Origin: Halofilum ochraceum
GTDB taxonomy: Bacteria > Pseudomonadota > Gammaproteobacteria > XJ16 > Halofilaceae
Reading direction: 5' to 3'
DNA: 64,000 nt
Assembly: GCF_001614315.2 (NCBI RefSeq)
Contig: NZ_LVEG02000004.1
Location: 248,001-312,000 of the forward strand
In this document: positions 55,994 through 64,000 of the stretch, piece after piece
Position numbering within the stretch: the first letter of the stretch is position 1
Layout: each line of letters opens with the position of its first letter
Program-made: the position numbers and the translations under genes
The notes under the pieces: model-generated
Told to the model about the DNA's origin: nothing
What the model saw: the letters and a program-made list of their open reading frames with translations, nothing else
Databases searched by the model: none

Positions 55994-56461
55994 ATGGAGT
56001 TCACCGTCGAGAAGGACGAGGGTCCGATTCCATACGTGCTGACACAGATCCTCGACGCCTGTGTCACCGGCATCACACTATCCGATCCGGATCAGGAGGA
56101 TAATCCGATCGTGTTCGCGAATGCCGCCTTCGAACGGGTAACCGGTTACCCACGCGCGGAGATCCTCGGGCGCAACTGCCGGTTCCTGCACGGAGAGGAT
56201 CGGGATCAGCCGGCCCTGGATGAGATCCGGCACGCCATCGCCACGCGCAGTGAGACGACCGTCACGCTGCGCAACTATCGGCGGAACGGCGAGCTCTTCT
56301 GGAACCGGTTCACTCTGCAACCGCTGACCGACCGGAACGGACAACTGATTTACTTCCTGGGCGTGCAATACGATGTCACCACCGAGATCGAAGCACAGGA
56401 CGAGGTGGAACGCCTCAGGCGGCTGTTGGCGGACCAACAGGTAGCGGATAAAGACTCATGA
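55994..56461 (+). CDS. Short LOV blue-light sensor
   Basis: 155 residues, one PAS/LOV domain and little else. The flavin-adduct Cys62 lies in GRNCRFLHG (usual GxNCRFLQ), Asn94/Asn104 and Gln125 (FLGVQYDVT) are the flavin-contact residues. A C-terminal helix (EIEAQDEVERLRRLLADQQ) resembles the J-alpha coil that dimerises short LOV proteins such as those of Pseudomonas putida. No kinase or output domain is attached. AGGAGG 6 bases before ATG 55994. Partners are probably the SRPBCC neighbour or the LuxR regulators. Confidence 0.93.
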   Translation: MEFTVEKDEGPIPYVLTQILDACVTGITLSDPDQEDNPIVFANAAFERVTGYPRAEILGRNCRFLHGEDRDQPALDEIRHAIATRSETTVTLRNYRRNGELFWNRFTLQPLTDRNGQLIYFLGVQYDVTTEIEAQDEVERLRRLLADQQVADKDS

Positions 56462-56630
56462 GGGCGCCCTGTTTACAGCCGGGACTCCGTCGATTTTCGC
56501 GCACCCAACTCCCTGAACGGGAACAAGTAAGGTAGTGGCGAAGATCGCGTGATGCACATGATGGACGTGCTGTTCGGGCGGATGTCCGACTCGGAGGCGA
56601 CTGCCGAGATCAACTGACAAGGCCCCGGGG

Positions 56631-57575
56631 ATGGCAGTGCTGCCCGCGATCGTAATACATGCCGACTGGAGCACGGCGCCGAACAAGCGCTGGATGGCGA
56701 CGGCCTGGCTGCGGGACGGCGTGTACCGGGTGGCACCGCCGGAACCTGTCCGGGCGCCCGGGACCCTGCTTGAGTCCTGCCGCCGAGAAGCGCTCGGCGG
56801 TGGCGCGCTTATCGGTTTCGATTTCCCCATCGGCCTGCCGCGTGCGTATGCCCGGCGGGCGAGGATCGCGGATTTCCGCGGCACGCTGCCGGCGTTCGGG
56901 ACGGGGCCGTGGCATCGGTTCTACGAACTGGCCGAGCGACCGGAGGAGATCGCCCTCGAGCGGCCTTTCTATCCCGCGCGGCCGGGCGGGACCCGCCAGG
57001 CGCATCTGGTCGACGGGCTGGGTGTGGCGTCGATGGACGACCTCCTGCGCGAGTGCGAGCGCGGCGGGGGCGATCGCCGGCGCGCGTGTTCGCTGTTCTG
57101 GACGCTGGGCGGCAACCAGGTCGGCCGGGCGGCGATTGCCGGCTGGCGCCATGTGCTGGTGCCGGCGAGTGAACGGATGGGCACCGCACTCGGGTTATGG
57201 CCGTTCGAGGGGGATCTCCAGGCGCTGCTGGCAACGCGAGCCTGCGTGGTCGCGGAGACATATCCGGCCGATGCCTGCGTGCAACTGGGGTTGCGCACGC
57301 CGGGGCGAGGCTGGAGTAAGCGCGACGCCTCGGACCGTCGTGAACAGGTCCGCCGATTGCTGCAGTGGGCAGCGGACAAGCCGATCGACCTCTCCGCGGT
57401 ACGGGGTACGGTGGAAGATGGATTCGGATCGAGCGCGGCCGGCGAGGATCCATTCGATGCGTGGGTCGGACTGCTGGGGATGCTGGCCGTCGCGCTGGGA
57501 CTGCAGCCGGAGGGCGGGCCGGGCGATCGCGAGGGGCGTCGCATCGAGGGCTGGATTCTCGGACGCCGCGGGTGA
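56631..57575 (+). CDS. DUF429-like protein
   Basis: 314 residues. The opening HADWSTAPNKRWMATAWL, then GFDFPIGLPRAY, ACVVAETYPADA and DPFDAWVGLLGMLAV fit the DUF429 group, predicted RNase H-like fold nucleases. The catalytic acids could be the Asp of ADWS, of GFDFP and of DPFDAW, but this is inferred from pattern only. ATG 56631. No neighbour gives a functional hint; convergent with the MarC gene. Confidence 0.75.
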   Translation: MAVLPAIVIHADWSTAPNKRWMATAWLRDGVYRVAPPEPVRAPGTLLESCRREALGGGALIGFDFPIGLPRAYARRARIADFRGTLPAFGTGPWHRFYELAERPEEIALERPFYPARPGGTRQAHLVDGLGVASMDDLLRECERGGGDRRRACSLFWTLGGNQVGRAAIAGWRHVLVPASERMGTALGLWPFEGDLQALLATRACVVAETYPADACVQLGLRTPGRGWSKRDASDRREQVRRLLQWAADKPIDLSAVRGTVEDGFGSSAAGEDPFDAWVGLLGMLAVALGLQPEGGPGDREGRRIEGWILGRRG

Positions 57576-57624
57576 CGCGTGCGGCGATTCCGCGCTCGGC
57601 CGCGCGGTCCGGGAGACTCCGGGA

Positions 57625-58266
57625 TCAGCCGGCCTCGCGCGCGACCTCGATCAGACCGCCCGTGATTCCGTCGAATATGAACTGGACCGCGAGCGCGGCC
57701 AGCAGCAGGCCCATCACCCGCGAGATCACGTGCAGGCCGGTTACACCGAGCACGCGCTGAACGGCGGGGGCGACCAGCATCAGCAGCAGGGTCACGGCCA
57801 GCACGCATAACAGCATCGCCACCACCAGGAATGCCGAACCGGTACTCGCGCTGTCGGCGATCAGTACGATCGTCGCCCCGATCGTACCCGGGCCGGCGAT
57901 CAGCGGCGTCGCGATCGGGAAAACCGAGATGTCTTCGCGCTGTCGTGCTTCGGCCTCTTCCTCGGCGGTCGTCGCCACGCCCCCCGAATCCCGCGCGAAC
58001 ACCAGATCGACGGCGATCAGGAACAGCAGCAGCCCGCCGGCGGTCTGTAGCGCCGCCAGGGAAATCCCGAAGGCCTCCAGCACGCTGCTCCCGAACAGGG
58101 CGAACGGCAGCAGGATGGCTATGGCGATCAGGGTCGCGCGCATCGCCAGCCAGCGGCGGCGCGCGGCGGTCGCATGGGTGGTCAAGGCGGCGAATACCGC
58201 CGCCACGTCCGGCGGCCCGACGGTCGCAAAGAATGTGGTAAAGGCGATCAGGGCGGTCTCAAGCAT
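57625..58266 (-). CDS. MarC/YhgN-family membrane protein
   Basis: 213 residues with six membrane helices. MarC signatures: FATVGPPDVAAVFAALT near the start, VFPIATPLIAGPGTIGATIVL and ISRVMGLLLAALAVQFIFDGI at the end. Function unknown (not antibiotic efflux in E. coli). Start ATG 58266; GTG 58272 adds two residues. Confidence 0.9.
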   Translation of the reverse strand: MLETALIAFTTFFATVGPPDVAAVFAALTTHATAARRRWLAMRATLIAIAILLPFALFGSSVLEAFGISLAALQTAGGLLLFLIAVDLVFARDSGGVATTAEEEAEARQREDISVFPIATPLIAGPGTIGATIVLIADSASTGSAFLVVAMLLCVLAVTLLLMLVAPAVQRVLGVTGLHVISRVMGLLLAALAVQFIFDGITGGLIEVAREAG

Positions 58267-58609
58267 GCGCACACTCTATCAGCGGCATGTGTCGGCACCG
58301 AGCCCCGTGTGGCGCGCGGTCCCTGCGCGGCGCTCGTGTTCTGGCGGCGCCGGGCCGCGGCCTCGGCTATAAAACTCAGTAGCGGTAGTAGGCCTCGGGT
58401 ACGTCCGCCGGCGCGAAGCAGCGTGTTACCCGCACCCGCTGGTGCAGGTATCGGTCGGTCCAGTGCTCCGGTCCTGGTCGTTGTCCGCCCGGAATCTGGC
58501 TTCTATAAATGGGTTCCGGGGCGTGGTCTCAGTGTTGGTATCGATGGGCGCGCCGACAGCGGGAACCGCGCGCACCGCGTATCAATCCCGACGACGGGGT
58601 ACGGGCGTC
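58267..58609. other. Intergenic space, possible gene remnant
   Basis: About 340 bases. On the minus strand the frame 58380-58526 is open for about 50 codons without a start and ends WTDRYLHQRVRVTRCF then FAPADVPEAYYRY and a stop, which looks protein-like. It may be a C-terminal gene fragment, or chance in GC-rich DNA. Otherwise nothing is seen. Confidence 0.3.
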
Positions 58610-58918
58610 ATGGCGAGATTCCGCAGAATCCTGCTCGGTGTACTGATCATGTTTCCCTGGGCCGCGGCGCCCGCCGCATCGGATTACGTGCCCGGCGACG
58701 GGCGTACCTGCGAGCGCGGGAAGGGGATCGAGCGCACCCTCGGCATGCATGGTTATCGGGTCGTGGTCTCCGGTGGTACGCGCGGACCGCGTGACGGGCG
58801 GGTGAAAGTGCAGGTCTGGCAGAACGAGCGCGATGACTGGGTGATCACGGAGCGGTTCCTGCGCGAGCGGCGCACCTGCGTGGTTCGCTCCGGTGGTCGT
58901 CTGCACATGATGTATTGA
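58610..58918 (+). CDS. Small exported protein, unrecognised
   Basis: 102 residues. Signal peptide (MARFRRILLGVLIMFPWAAA, cleavage near PAAS), then a small basic domain with two Cys (CERGKG and RRTCVVRS), which may form a disulfide. Pattern VKVQVWQNERDDWVITERFLRE suggests a beta-rich fold. Family unknown. ATG 58610; the open frame upstream lacks a signal. Followed 63 bases on by a TPR gene. Confidence 0.6.
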   Translation: MARFRRILLGVLIMFPWAAAPAASDYVPGDGRTCERGKGIERTLGMHGYRVVVSGGTRGPRDGRVKVQVWQNERDDWVITERFLRERRTCVVRSGGRLHMMY

Positions 58919-58981
58919 GTCGAGTCGCGGACGTGGTCGCCGCAAAGCGTGGCGATGCCCGGAGCGGCCGGGAGGCGGCAT

Positions 58982-59539
58982 ATGCGAGCGTGGATGGCCG
59001 GGCTGATCGTGTGCATCGGGTTGAGCCTTGCGCCGGCGCTGCCGGGGGCGCAGGACGATCCGCGGCTGGATGACCTGTTCGCCGAGCTGCAGGCGTTGGA
59101 CAAGCGGCGCGATGACCGCGCGCGGATGTTGCAGGCGGAGATCTGGCAGATCTGGTTCGAGCATGAGGACCCGGCGGTAACCCGGATCATGGGCACCGGG
59201 CTGGACGCGCTGGCCAGTTCCCGTCATAAGGCCGCGATCGAAGCGTTTACGCGCGCGGTCGAGCGGGACCCGGAATATGCCGAGGCGTGGAATCGGCGCG
59301 CCACCACCTATTATCTGGTCGATCGTTACCGCGATTCGCTCGAGGACATCGATCGGGTGCTCGAACTCGAGCCCCGGCACTTCGGTGCAATTGCCGGGCG
59401 CGGGCTTTGCCTGAAGGCGCTTGGTCGTACCGCTGAAGCGATCGATGCGTTCGAGCGCGCGCTCGAGATCAACCCGCACATGGATCGCGTCTACATCGAA
59501 CTGCTGCGCCTGCGCGCCCGCCCGGGCACGGCGACATGA
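58982..59539 (+). CDS. Exported TPR protein
   Basis: 185 residues. Signal peptide (about residues 1-24, cleavage after LPGA), then three TPR units (HKAAIEAFTRAVERDPEYAEAWNRR; YRDSLEDIDRVLELEPRHFG; AEAIDAFERALEINPHMDR). Likely a periplasmic scaffold. Start ATG 58982 has GGGAGG upstream at 6 bases. Confidence 0.85.
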   Translation: MRAWMAGLIVCIGLSLAPALPGAQDDPRLDDLFAELQALDKRRDDRARMLQAEIWQIWFEHEDPAVTRIMGTGLDALASSRHKAAIEAFTRAVERDPEYAEAWNRRATTYYLVDRYRDSLEDIDRVLELEPRHFGAIAGRGLCLKALGRTAEAIDAFERALEINPHMDRVYIELLRLRARPGTAT

Positions 59540-59618
59540 TTTGTTCCGGCCGTTTCGCTGTAGCGTCCTGCGCGGGGGGGAGTGGTACGATCACAGCCTT
59601 AGTCGTTGAGAGCGTGAC

Positions 59619-60254
59619 GTGTACCTGCCAGAGCATTTCGAGGAAGCGCGGACAGAGGAATTGCTGCAGACGATCGCGGCGTGGCCGTTCGGCGCGCTGG
59701 TCGTGAATGGACCGGGCGGACTCGACGCGAATCATCTGCCGTTCCTGGTCGACGAGGCCAGCGGTGGCAGGAAACTCCTCGCGCATGTGGCACGAGCCAA
59801 CTCGTTATGGGAACAGGCGACGGATGGTCAGGAGGCGCTCGTGATCTTTCGCGCGGGTGACGCGTACCTGTCGCCCAACTGGTACCCGAGCAAGCACGAG
59901 TCCCATCAACAGGTGCCTACCTGGAACTATCGGGTCGTCCACGTCCATGGACGGCTGCATGTCCGTGACGACGAGCGGTTCGTGCGCGGTGTCGTCGCCC
60001 GGCTGACCCGCACGCATGAGCAGCGGGCGGAATCGCCGAGACCCTGGAAGATGACAGACTCCGCGCCCGAGTTCATCGATCAGATGCTGGCGAACATCGT
60101 CGGCATCGAAATCGAGGTCACGAAAATGGTCGGCAAGTGGAAGCTCAGCCAGAACAAGGAGGAGCGGGATCGTGCGAGCGCGGCAGACGAACTCCGGCAA
60201 CGCGGTGAACAGTCGATCGCCGAGGCCATGATCAACGCGGGGCCCGATAAGTAA
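59619..60254 (+). CDS. FMN-binding negative regulator (PaiB family)
   Basis: 211 residues, the family length. MYLPEHFEEARTEELLQTIAA, YLSPNWYPSKHES and VPTWNYRVVHVHGRL are PaiB signatures, with the conserved W-N-Y motif; later IVGIEIEVTKMVGKWKLSQNK. PaiB in Bacillus represses sporulation and protease genes, while the Gram-negative relatives are uncharacterised split-barrel FMN proteins. GTG start at 59619. Confidence 0.93.
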   Translation: MYLPEHFEEARTEELLQTIAAWPFGALVVNGPGGLDANHLPFLVDEASGGRKLLAHVARANSLWEQATDGQEALVIFRAGDAYLSPNWYPSKHESHQQVPTWNYRVVHVHGRLHVRDDERFVRGVVARLTRTHEQRAESPRPWKMTDSAPEFIDQMLANIVGIEIEVTKMVGKWKLSQNKEERDRASAADELRQRGEQSIAEAMINAGPDK

Positions 60255-60273
60255 GTACTGATGTAACACCCGT

Positions 60274-61407
60274 TCAGTCGTTGTCCGCCCCGATGCGGGT
60301 GGCGCTGATCAACAGCTTGCGCATGAGCTCCGGCTGGCGGTTGACACCCGTTTTCTGCATGGCCGATTTCATCTGGGCGCGGGCGGTGTGGATCGAAATG
60401 CCGAGACGCGCGGCCGATTCATGCAGGTCGAGCCCGCGCATGAACTCGCCGAGCAGACGGATCTCCGCGGGCGTGATTGCGTAGAGTTTGATCATCCGCT
60501 CACTGTCGAGCGGTGTCGGGCGCGCCGGATCGACAAGGAAGGCGAGCACGGTATCCGAGCCTTCACTCGGCAGGCCAAGGGATGTAGCGCGTGGCCCGCG
60601 GTCTACCAGCACGAGGGCGGCGCCATCGAGCCCGAGCGTTACCGTCTGTACCGGTCCATTGCCGGCGTTGAGTGCGTCCATCGCGGTGCAGAGACCGCCG
60701 TCGAGTGCCCGGTCCTTCAGGGCCAGTCGTTCTCCCGACAGCCCGAGACCCAGCGCGCCGGCACGCATCGCCTCTTCGGCGGGTGCGTTGGCCCAGCGGC
60801 AGTGGAATCGACGGTCGAGGATCCAGATGCCGTAGGGCAGGTCGTCCAGGGCACGGCGTGCTGCACTCAACGCGCACTCGTATTCACCCAGACGTCGGGT
60901 GATGCGCGCCACACGCCGCAGGTGGGGTGAGAAGTGCTGCAGCGTCTCGCGTTCCGCATGCGTGAAGGGGCCATGGCGGCGCGGGCGGTGGACGCCGATA
61001 TGCATCGCGCTGTCATCCCACCGTTCGAAATGCGCGCCCATCGCGTAGAAGTTGCCGTTCGGACGGAAGACGCGCTCGTAGTGGGGGCTACGCTCGAATT
61101 CGCGATCGGGGACGATCCGGTGGCTCGCCTGGATCACGCCAAGTGGGGCGGCCGCGAGGGTGTCGCGGAAGAGGTCGATATCGACCCCGTCCTCGGCATA
61201 CATGCGGTTGATCCGTTCCTCGAAACCGACCGTGTAGTAGGTATAGACAAGGGGGGTGGACAGGTCCGTGACGCGCACGGTCGCGGTACCGGTCTGGAAC
61301 AGCGCGGACAACCGGTGGAGAAATGCCTCCCAGCCGCTCGGCTCGACGGCCGCGTTATAGAGGTCATCCAGCAGTGCAGCCACACCCCCACGGTCATTTT
61401 CCGCCAC
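60274..61407 (-). CDS. LuxR-type helix-turn-helix regulator, paralog 2
   Basis: 377 residues. Same architecture as the 54188 gene: sensor (LLDDLYNAAVEPSGWEAFLHRL, AMHIGVHRPRRHGPFTHAERETLQHFSP), a PAS-like middle (ALDDLPYGIWILDRRFHCRWAN) and a LuxR-type HTH (YAITPAEIRLLGEFMRGLDLHE; SIHTARAQMKSAMQKTGVNRQPELMRKLL). Start GTG 61407 is chosen for GGGGGAA 7 bases upstream; GTG 61443 adds 12 residues. The two paralogs are 6 kb apart. Confidence 0.83.
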   Translation of the reverse strand: MAENDRGGVAALLDDLYNAAVEPSGWEAFLHRLSALFQTGTATVRVTDLSTPLVYTYYTVGFEERINRMYAEDGVDIDLFRDTLAAAPLGVIQASHRIVPDREFERSPHYERVFRPNGNFYAMGAHFERWDDSAMHIGVHRPRRHGPFTHAERETLQHFSPHLRRVARITRRLGEYECALSAARRALDDLPYGIWILDRRFHCRWANAPAEEAMRAGALGLGLSGERLALKDRALDGGLCTAMDALNAGNGPVQTVTLGLDGAALVLVDRGPRATSLGLPSEGSDTVLAFLVDPARPTPLDSERMIKLYAITPAEIRLLGEFMRGLDLHESAARLGISIHTARAQMKSAMQKTGVNRQPELMRKLLISATRIGADND

Positions 61408-61549
61408 TCTAGGTTCCCCCGATACTCCGCCTGATTGGAGCACGGATCGTCCGGGAATTCGAGTCGGCCGGCCAAGTGGGGGTGCCTGCGCCTTTTGTGG
61501 AGACGTTCGGGTGTCTCAGGCGGCATTCGCGGACTCCGTTGACCGCAAA

Positions 61550-61581
61550 GAAGCCGGAATCCCGTTTGGCATTCCGGCTTC
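61550..61581. terminator. Terminator after the TonB receptor gene
   Basis: GAAGCCGGAAT pairs perfectly with ATTCCGGCTTC (11-bp stem, 10-base loop). On the minus strand, just after the receptor stop codon (61604), it is followed by TTTGCGG, a short U-run. Confidence 0.7.
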
Positions 61582-61603
61582 GATCCGGTGATCACCGGCG
61601 GGC

Positions 61604-63673
61604 TTACCAGCGGTAGCTGACGCTGGCCTGGTAGCGGCGCTGCGCACCGTAGTAGCACCAGTAGTCGCAACTGGCGACGTATTCCTCGTCGGTCGCGTTG
61701 TTCACGTTGACCTGTGCACTCCAGTTGGCGCCGAAGTCGTAGCGGGCCATCAGATCGAGCACGGTGTAGGAGGGGACCGTGACGTCACGGAACTTGTCCT
61801 CGCTTTCGCCGTTGTAGCGCACGCCACCGCCTATCTTCAGCCCCGGGGCCGCGTTATCAAAGGCGTAGTCGAGCCACACCGACGCCATGTTTCGAGGGAT
61901 CAGCGGTGCACGAGCCTCGCTGCCGCTGGTAGCGGTGTTGCGGGTGACCGAGTCGTTATACGTGTAGGCCAGGGTCGCCTGCAGCTGCTCCGTGAAGTAG
62001 GCGACACTTTCGATCTCGAAGCCGTCGGTATTGCGCTCGCCGACCTGGGCCTGGGCGCCGCCGCCGGTGGTCGCCAGCGTGTTCTCTTCCTCGATCCGGT
62101 AGGCCGCAGCCGTCACGTAGCCGTCGAGGTGGCGCGGCGCATATTTGACGCCCGCCTCGAGCTGACGCCCCTGAATGGGGTCGTACAGGTCGCCATTCTG
62201 GTCGGTGCCGGCGATCGGCTCGAACGACTCGGTGTAGCTGAGGTACGGATTGAGGCCGTTATCGGCGATGTACATCAGCCCGGCCGACAGCGAGGTCTCG
62301 TCGACATCGGCCTCCTGGCCGCTGACCCTGTCGCTCACATCGGCCTGGTCGTGGCGCGCCCCGGCGAGCAGCACCCAGCGGTCGTCGATGCGCAGCTGGT
62401 TCTGGGCGTAAAGCCCGATCTGCTCCTTGTTGATGTGCTGGTCCATGATCTGTGCGCCGCTCGGCGGCGTGAAGTTGCCGTACTGCGGATCGAACAGGTC
62501 GATCGTGCCGAAGGTGCCGAACAGGTTGGCCTGCTCGCCCTGTTTTTCGAGATCCTGGTAGTCGAGGCCGAGCAGGAGCGTGTTCTCGGTACGATCGGTA
62601 AACCATTTGCCGACGACCCGGTTGTCGAGTGTCCACGAGTCGATCCGGCCGTCGCGATACGTCAGCCCCTGGGCGCCGGTGCGAGGACCGGTCTGGAATG
62701 CGATATAGCTGCTCCGCAGCAGCAGATCGACCTCGCTGTAACGCATGCGTTGTTCGACGCGCCAGGTGTCGTCGATGCGGTGGTCGAGTTCATAGCCGAT
62801 CCGGCTCTGCTCGCGCTCATTGGTGTCGTAGCTGGGCTCGCTGTAGCTGGTCGAGGGGTCGACTTTGCCGAAGGGCGTGTCCTGGACCGTGCCGTACGGC
62901 AGCTTGAAGCCGTTGTAGGGAACCGCGTCATCCTTCTGGAAACTGGAGAGCAGTGTCAGTTCCGTATCCTCGGTGACGTCCCATTCCAGGCTCGGGGCGA
63001 GGTAGTAGCGCTCGTTCTCGGTGAAGTCGATGTCGCCTTCGCCGGAGCGGAACAGGCCGACCATACGGTAGCGGACATCGTCGGTTCCCGCGGCCGGGCC
63101 GGAGACATCGATGCCGACCTGCCGATGCTCATAGTTTCCGGCCTGGACCTCGACCAGCCCACGCGATTCTTCGGTCGGCCGCTTGCTGATCGCGTTGATC
63201 ACGCCGCCGGGCGGTGTCTCCCCATACAGGATCGAGGCCGGTCCCTTGAGCAGTTCCACCCGCGACAGGCCGAACGGCTCGGGCAGCCACTGGTAGAAGC
63301 CATCGCGGTACACCCGCAGCCCGTCCTGATAAGTGGACTGGTCGTAGCCGCGGATCTTGAACCAGTCCGTGTCATTGTCGTCGCCGAAGTGTCCGGAGAG
63401 AACGCCAGCGCGGTACCGGAACGTCTCGTCCAGCGACTGCACGTTGCGTTCATCGAGCTCCTCGCGCTCGACCACGGACGCCGGGCGCGGCGTCTCCACC
63501 AGCGGCACGTCGACCTTCAGCGCGGTCTCGGTGACCACCACGGCTTCCATCTCCCCGGTTTCATTCTCGGCGGCCGCTGCGATGGTGGCGGGTGATGCAG
63601 TCAGGAGGATGGCAGGCAGCGCGTGGAGTGTGGCGCGTATCACACGACAAGCAGGCATTGGCTCACGGGACAT
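61604..63673 (-). CDS. TonB-dependent siderophore receptor
   Basis: 689 residues. Outer-membrane barrel for ferric siderophores. A signal peptide (about 1-35, cleavage near AAAAE), plug domain (about 45-200) with VERE and IRGYDQSTYQDGLRVYRDGFYQW, VELLKGPASILYGETPPGGVINAISKRP, then a barrel ending in Trp (YQASVSYRW), as OMP insertion requires. It is of the FhuE/FpvA-like group (no N-terminal signalling domain). ATG 63673 has GAGGTGA upstream; the Fur-like site is at 63781-63799. Confidence 0.94.
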   Translation of the reverse strand: MSREPMPACRVIRATLHALPAILLTASPATIAAAAENETGEMEAVVVTETALKVDVPLVETPRPASVVEREELDERNVQSLDETFRYRAGVLSGHFGDDNDTDWFKIRGYDQSTYQDGLRVYRDGFYQWLPEPFGLSRVELLKGPASILYGETPPGGVINAISKRPTEESRGLVEVQAGNYEHRQVGIDVSGPAAGTDDVRYRMVGLFRSGEGDIDFTENERYYLAPSLEWDVTEDTELTLLSSFQKDDAVPYNGFKLPYGTVQDTPFGKVDPSTSYSEPSYDTNEREQSRIGYELDHRIDDTWRVEQRMRYSEVDLLLRSSYIAFQTGPRTGAQGLTYRDGRIDSWTLDNRVVGKWFTDRTENTLLLGLDYQDLEKQGEQANLFGTFGTIDLFDPQYGNFTPPSGAQIMDQHINKEQIGLYAQNQLRIDDRWVLLAGARHDQADVSDRVSGQEADVDETSLSAGLMYIADNGLNPYLSYTESFEPIAGTDQNGDLYDPIQGRQLEAGVKYAPRHLDGYVTAAAYRIEEENTLATTGGGAQAQVGERNTDGFEIESVAYFTEQLQATLAYTYNDSVTRNTATSGSEARAPLIPRNMASVWLDYAFDNAAPGLKIGGGVRYNGESEDKFRDVTVPSYTVLDLMARYDFGANWSAQVNVNNATDEEYVASCDYWCYYGAQRRYQASVSYRW

Positions 63674-63780
63674 TCCGGATCACCTCGGCGGTTGTGAATG
63701 GCGACTGGTGACGAGACTTGAGCGAAACGGCGGTGTAGTTGTTATGAATCGCGAAGCGTGAATCCTGCAGATTACGAAGT

Positions 63781-63799
63781 GTTAATGCAAATCAATCTC
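63781..63799 (+). promoter_or_regulatory. Fur-like operator before the receptor gene
   Basis: GTTAATGCAAATCAATCTC matches the 19-bp Fur consensus at 14 of 19 positions. It lies 108 bases before the receptor start codon, in its promoter region. Iron-repressed control is inferred. Confidence 0.65.
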
Positions 63800-63897
63800 A
63801 CTCGCGAAGCCGCCTTCCGCCTTCCGCCTGAACCGATACGCAACGGCAACTCCCAGGAAAGCTCTGAGCAAAACCAGGCAGCGCGTTGGGGGAACGA

Positions 63898-63964
63898 TGT
63901 AGGTCGGGCTTATAGCCCGACAGATCAGAGGGTTACGGGTGTCGGGCTGTAAGCCCGACCTACA
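63898..63964. repeat. REP pair (GTCGGGC family)
   Basis: TGTAGGTCGGGCTTATAGCC (from 63898) and its partner ending GTAAGCCCGACCTACA (to 63964) form a 25-bp inverted pair with one mismatch, each arm also folding alone. The rest of 63674-64000 holds the receptor promoter and no gene. Confidence 0.85.
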
Positions 63965-64000
63965 GGGCTCCCTGCAATCAGAGGTTCCCGTGGTGGGCCC

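Overview
The window is a GC-rich chromosomal segment of a gammaproteobacterium. The opening gene order (TPR protein, lolB, ispE, tRNA-Gln, prs, rplY, pth, ychF) is the usual one in that class. PDH with separate E1, E2 and lipoyl-E3 genes, ribonuclease D, exonuclease I, OxyR, HspQ and glnK-amtB fit the same picture. A halophilic or sulfur-type Ectothiorhodospiraceae-like lineage is my guess only.

Layout. Bases 1-7.2 kb hold the conserved housekeeping block with tRNA-Gln and tRNA-Met. 7.4-8.8 kb hold a DUF3883 protein and HspQ. 9.1-15.4 kb is the minus-strand pyruvate dehydrogenase operon aceE-aceF-lpdA; both gaps between its genes contain the same palindromic repeat. 15.7-25.3 kb hold argG, small membrane and lipoprotein genes, an orphan OmpR-type regulator, a Kef-type antiporter, a PatB/MalY aminotransferase and a large MscS-type channel. 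25.6-32.3 kb (minus strand) hold an epimerase-like protein, glnK-amtB behind a sigma-54/NtrC-type promoter, the glutathione formaldehyde pathway (adhC-fghA) and rnd. 32.5-36.9 kb hold a zinc-ribbon membrane protein, sbcB-cobS, a NUDIX protein and oxyR. An intact IS1182-type element (37.0-38.7 kb) sits inside a REP palindrome.

Two parts stand out. First, 39.8-40.7 kb is about 0.9 kb without genes that carries seven perfect TTATNCACA DnaA boxes and three copies of a 23-bp near-palindrome. It is a candidate replication origin or DnaA-binding locus. Second, 44.6-47.1 kb is a lower-GC array of three integron gene cassettes with no integrase in the window. The cassettes encode an unrecognised protein, a DUF5343 gene broken by an amber codon plus a DUF4145/HEPN-like partner, and a HEPN protein with an intact R-x4-H motif. 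HEPN proteins in mobile cassettes suggest defence or toxin functions, but that is inference.

The right end (47-64 kb) holds a DUF748 envelope protein, a possible 2OG-Fe(II) oxygenase, a di-Mop molbindin, an aldo/keto reductase, YIP1 and MarC membrane proteins, glutathione peroxidase, two paralogous LuxR-type regulators, an SRPBCC plus short-LOV photoreceptor pair, DUF429 and PaiB-like proteins, and a TonB-dependent siderophore receptor behind a Fur-like box. Several REP-type hairpin families are scattered through the intergenic spaces.
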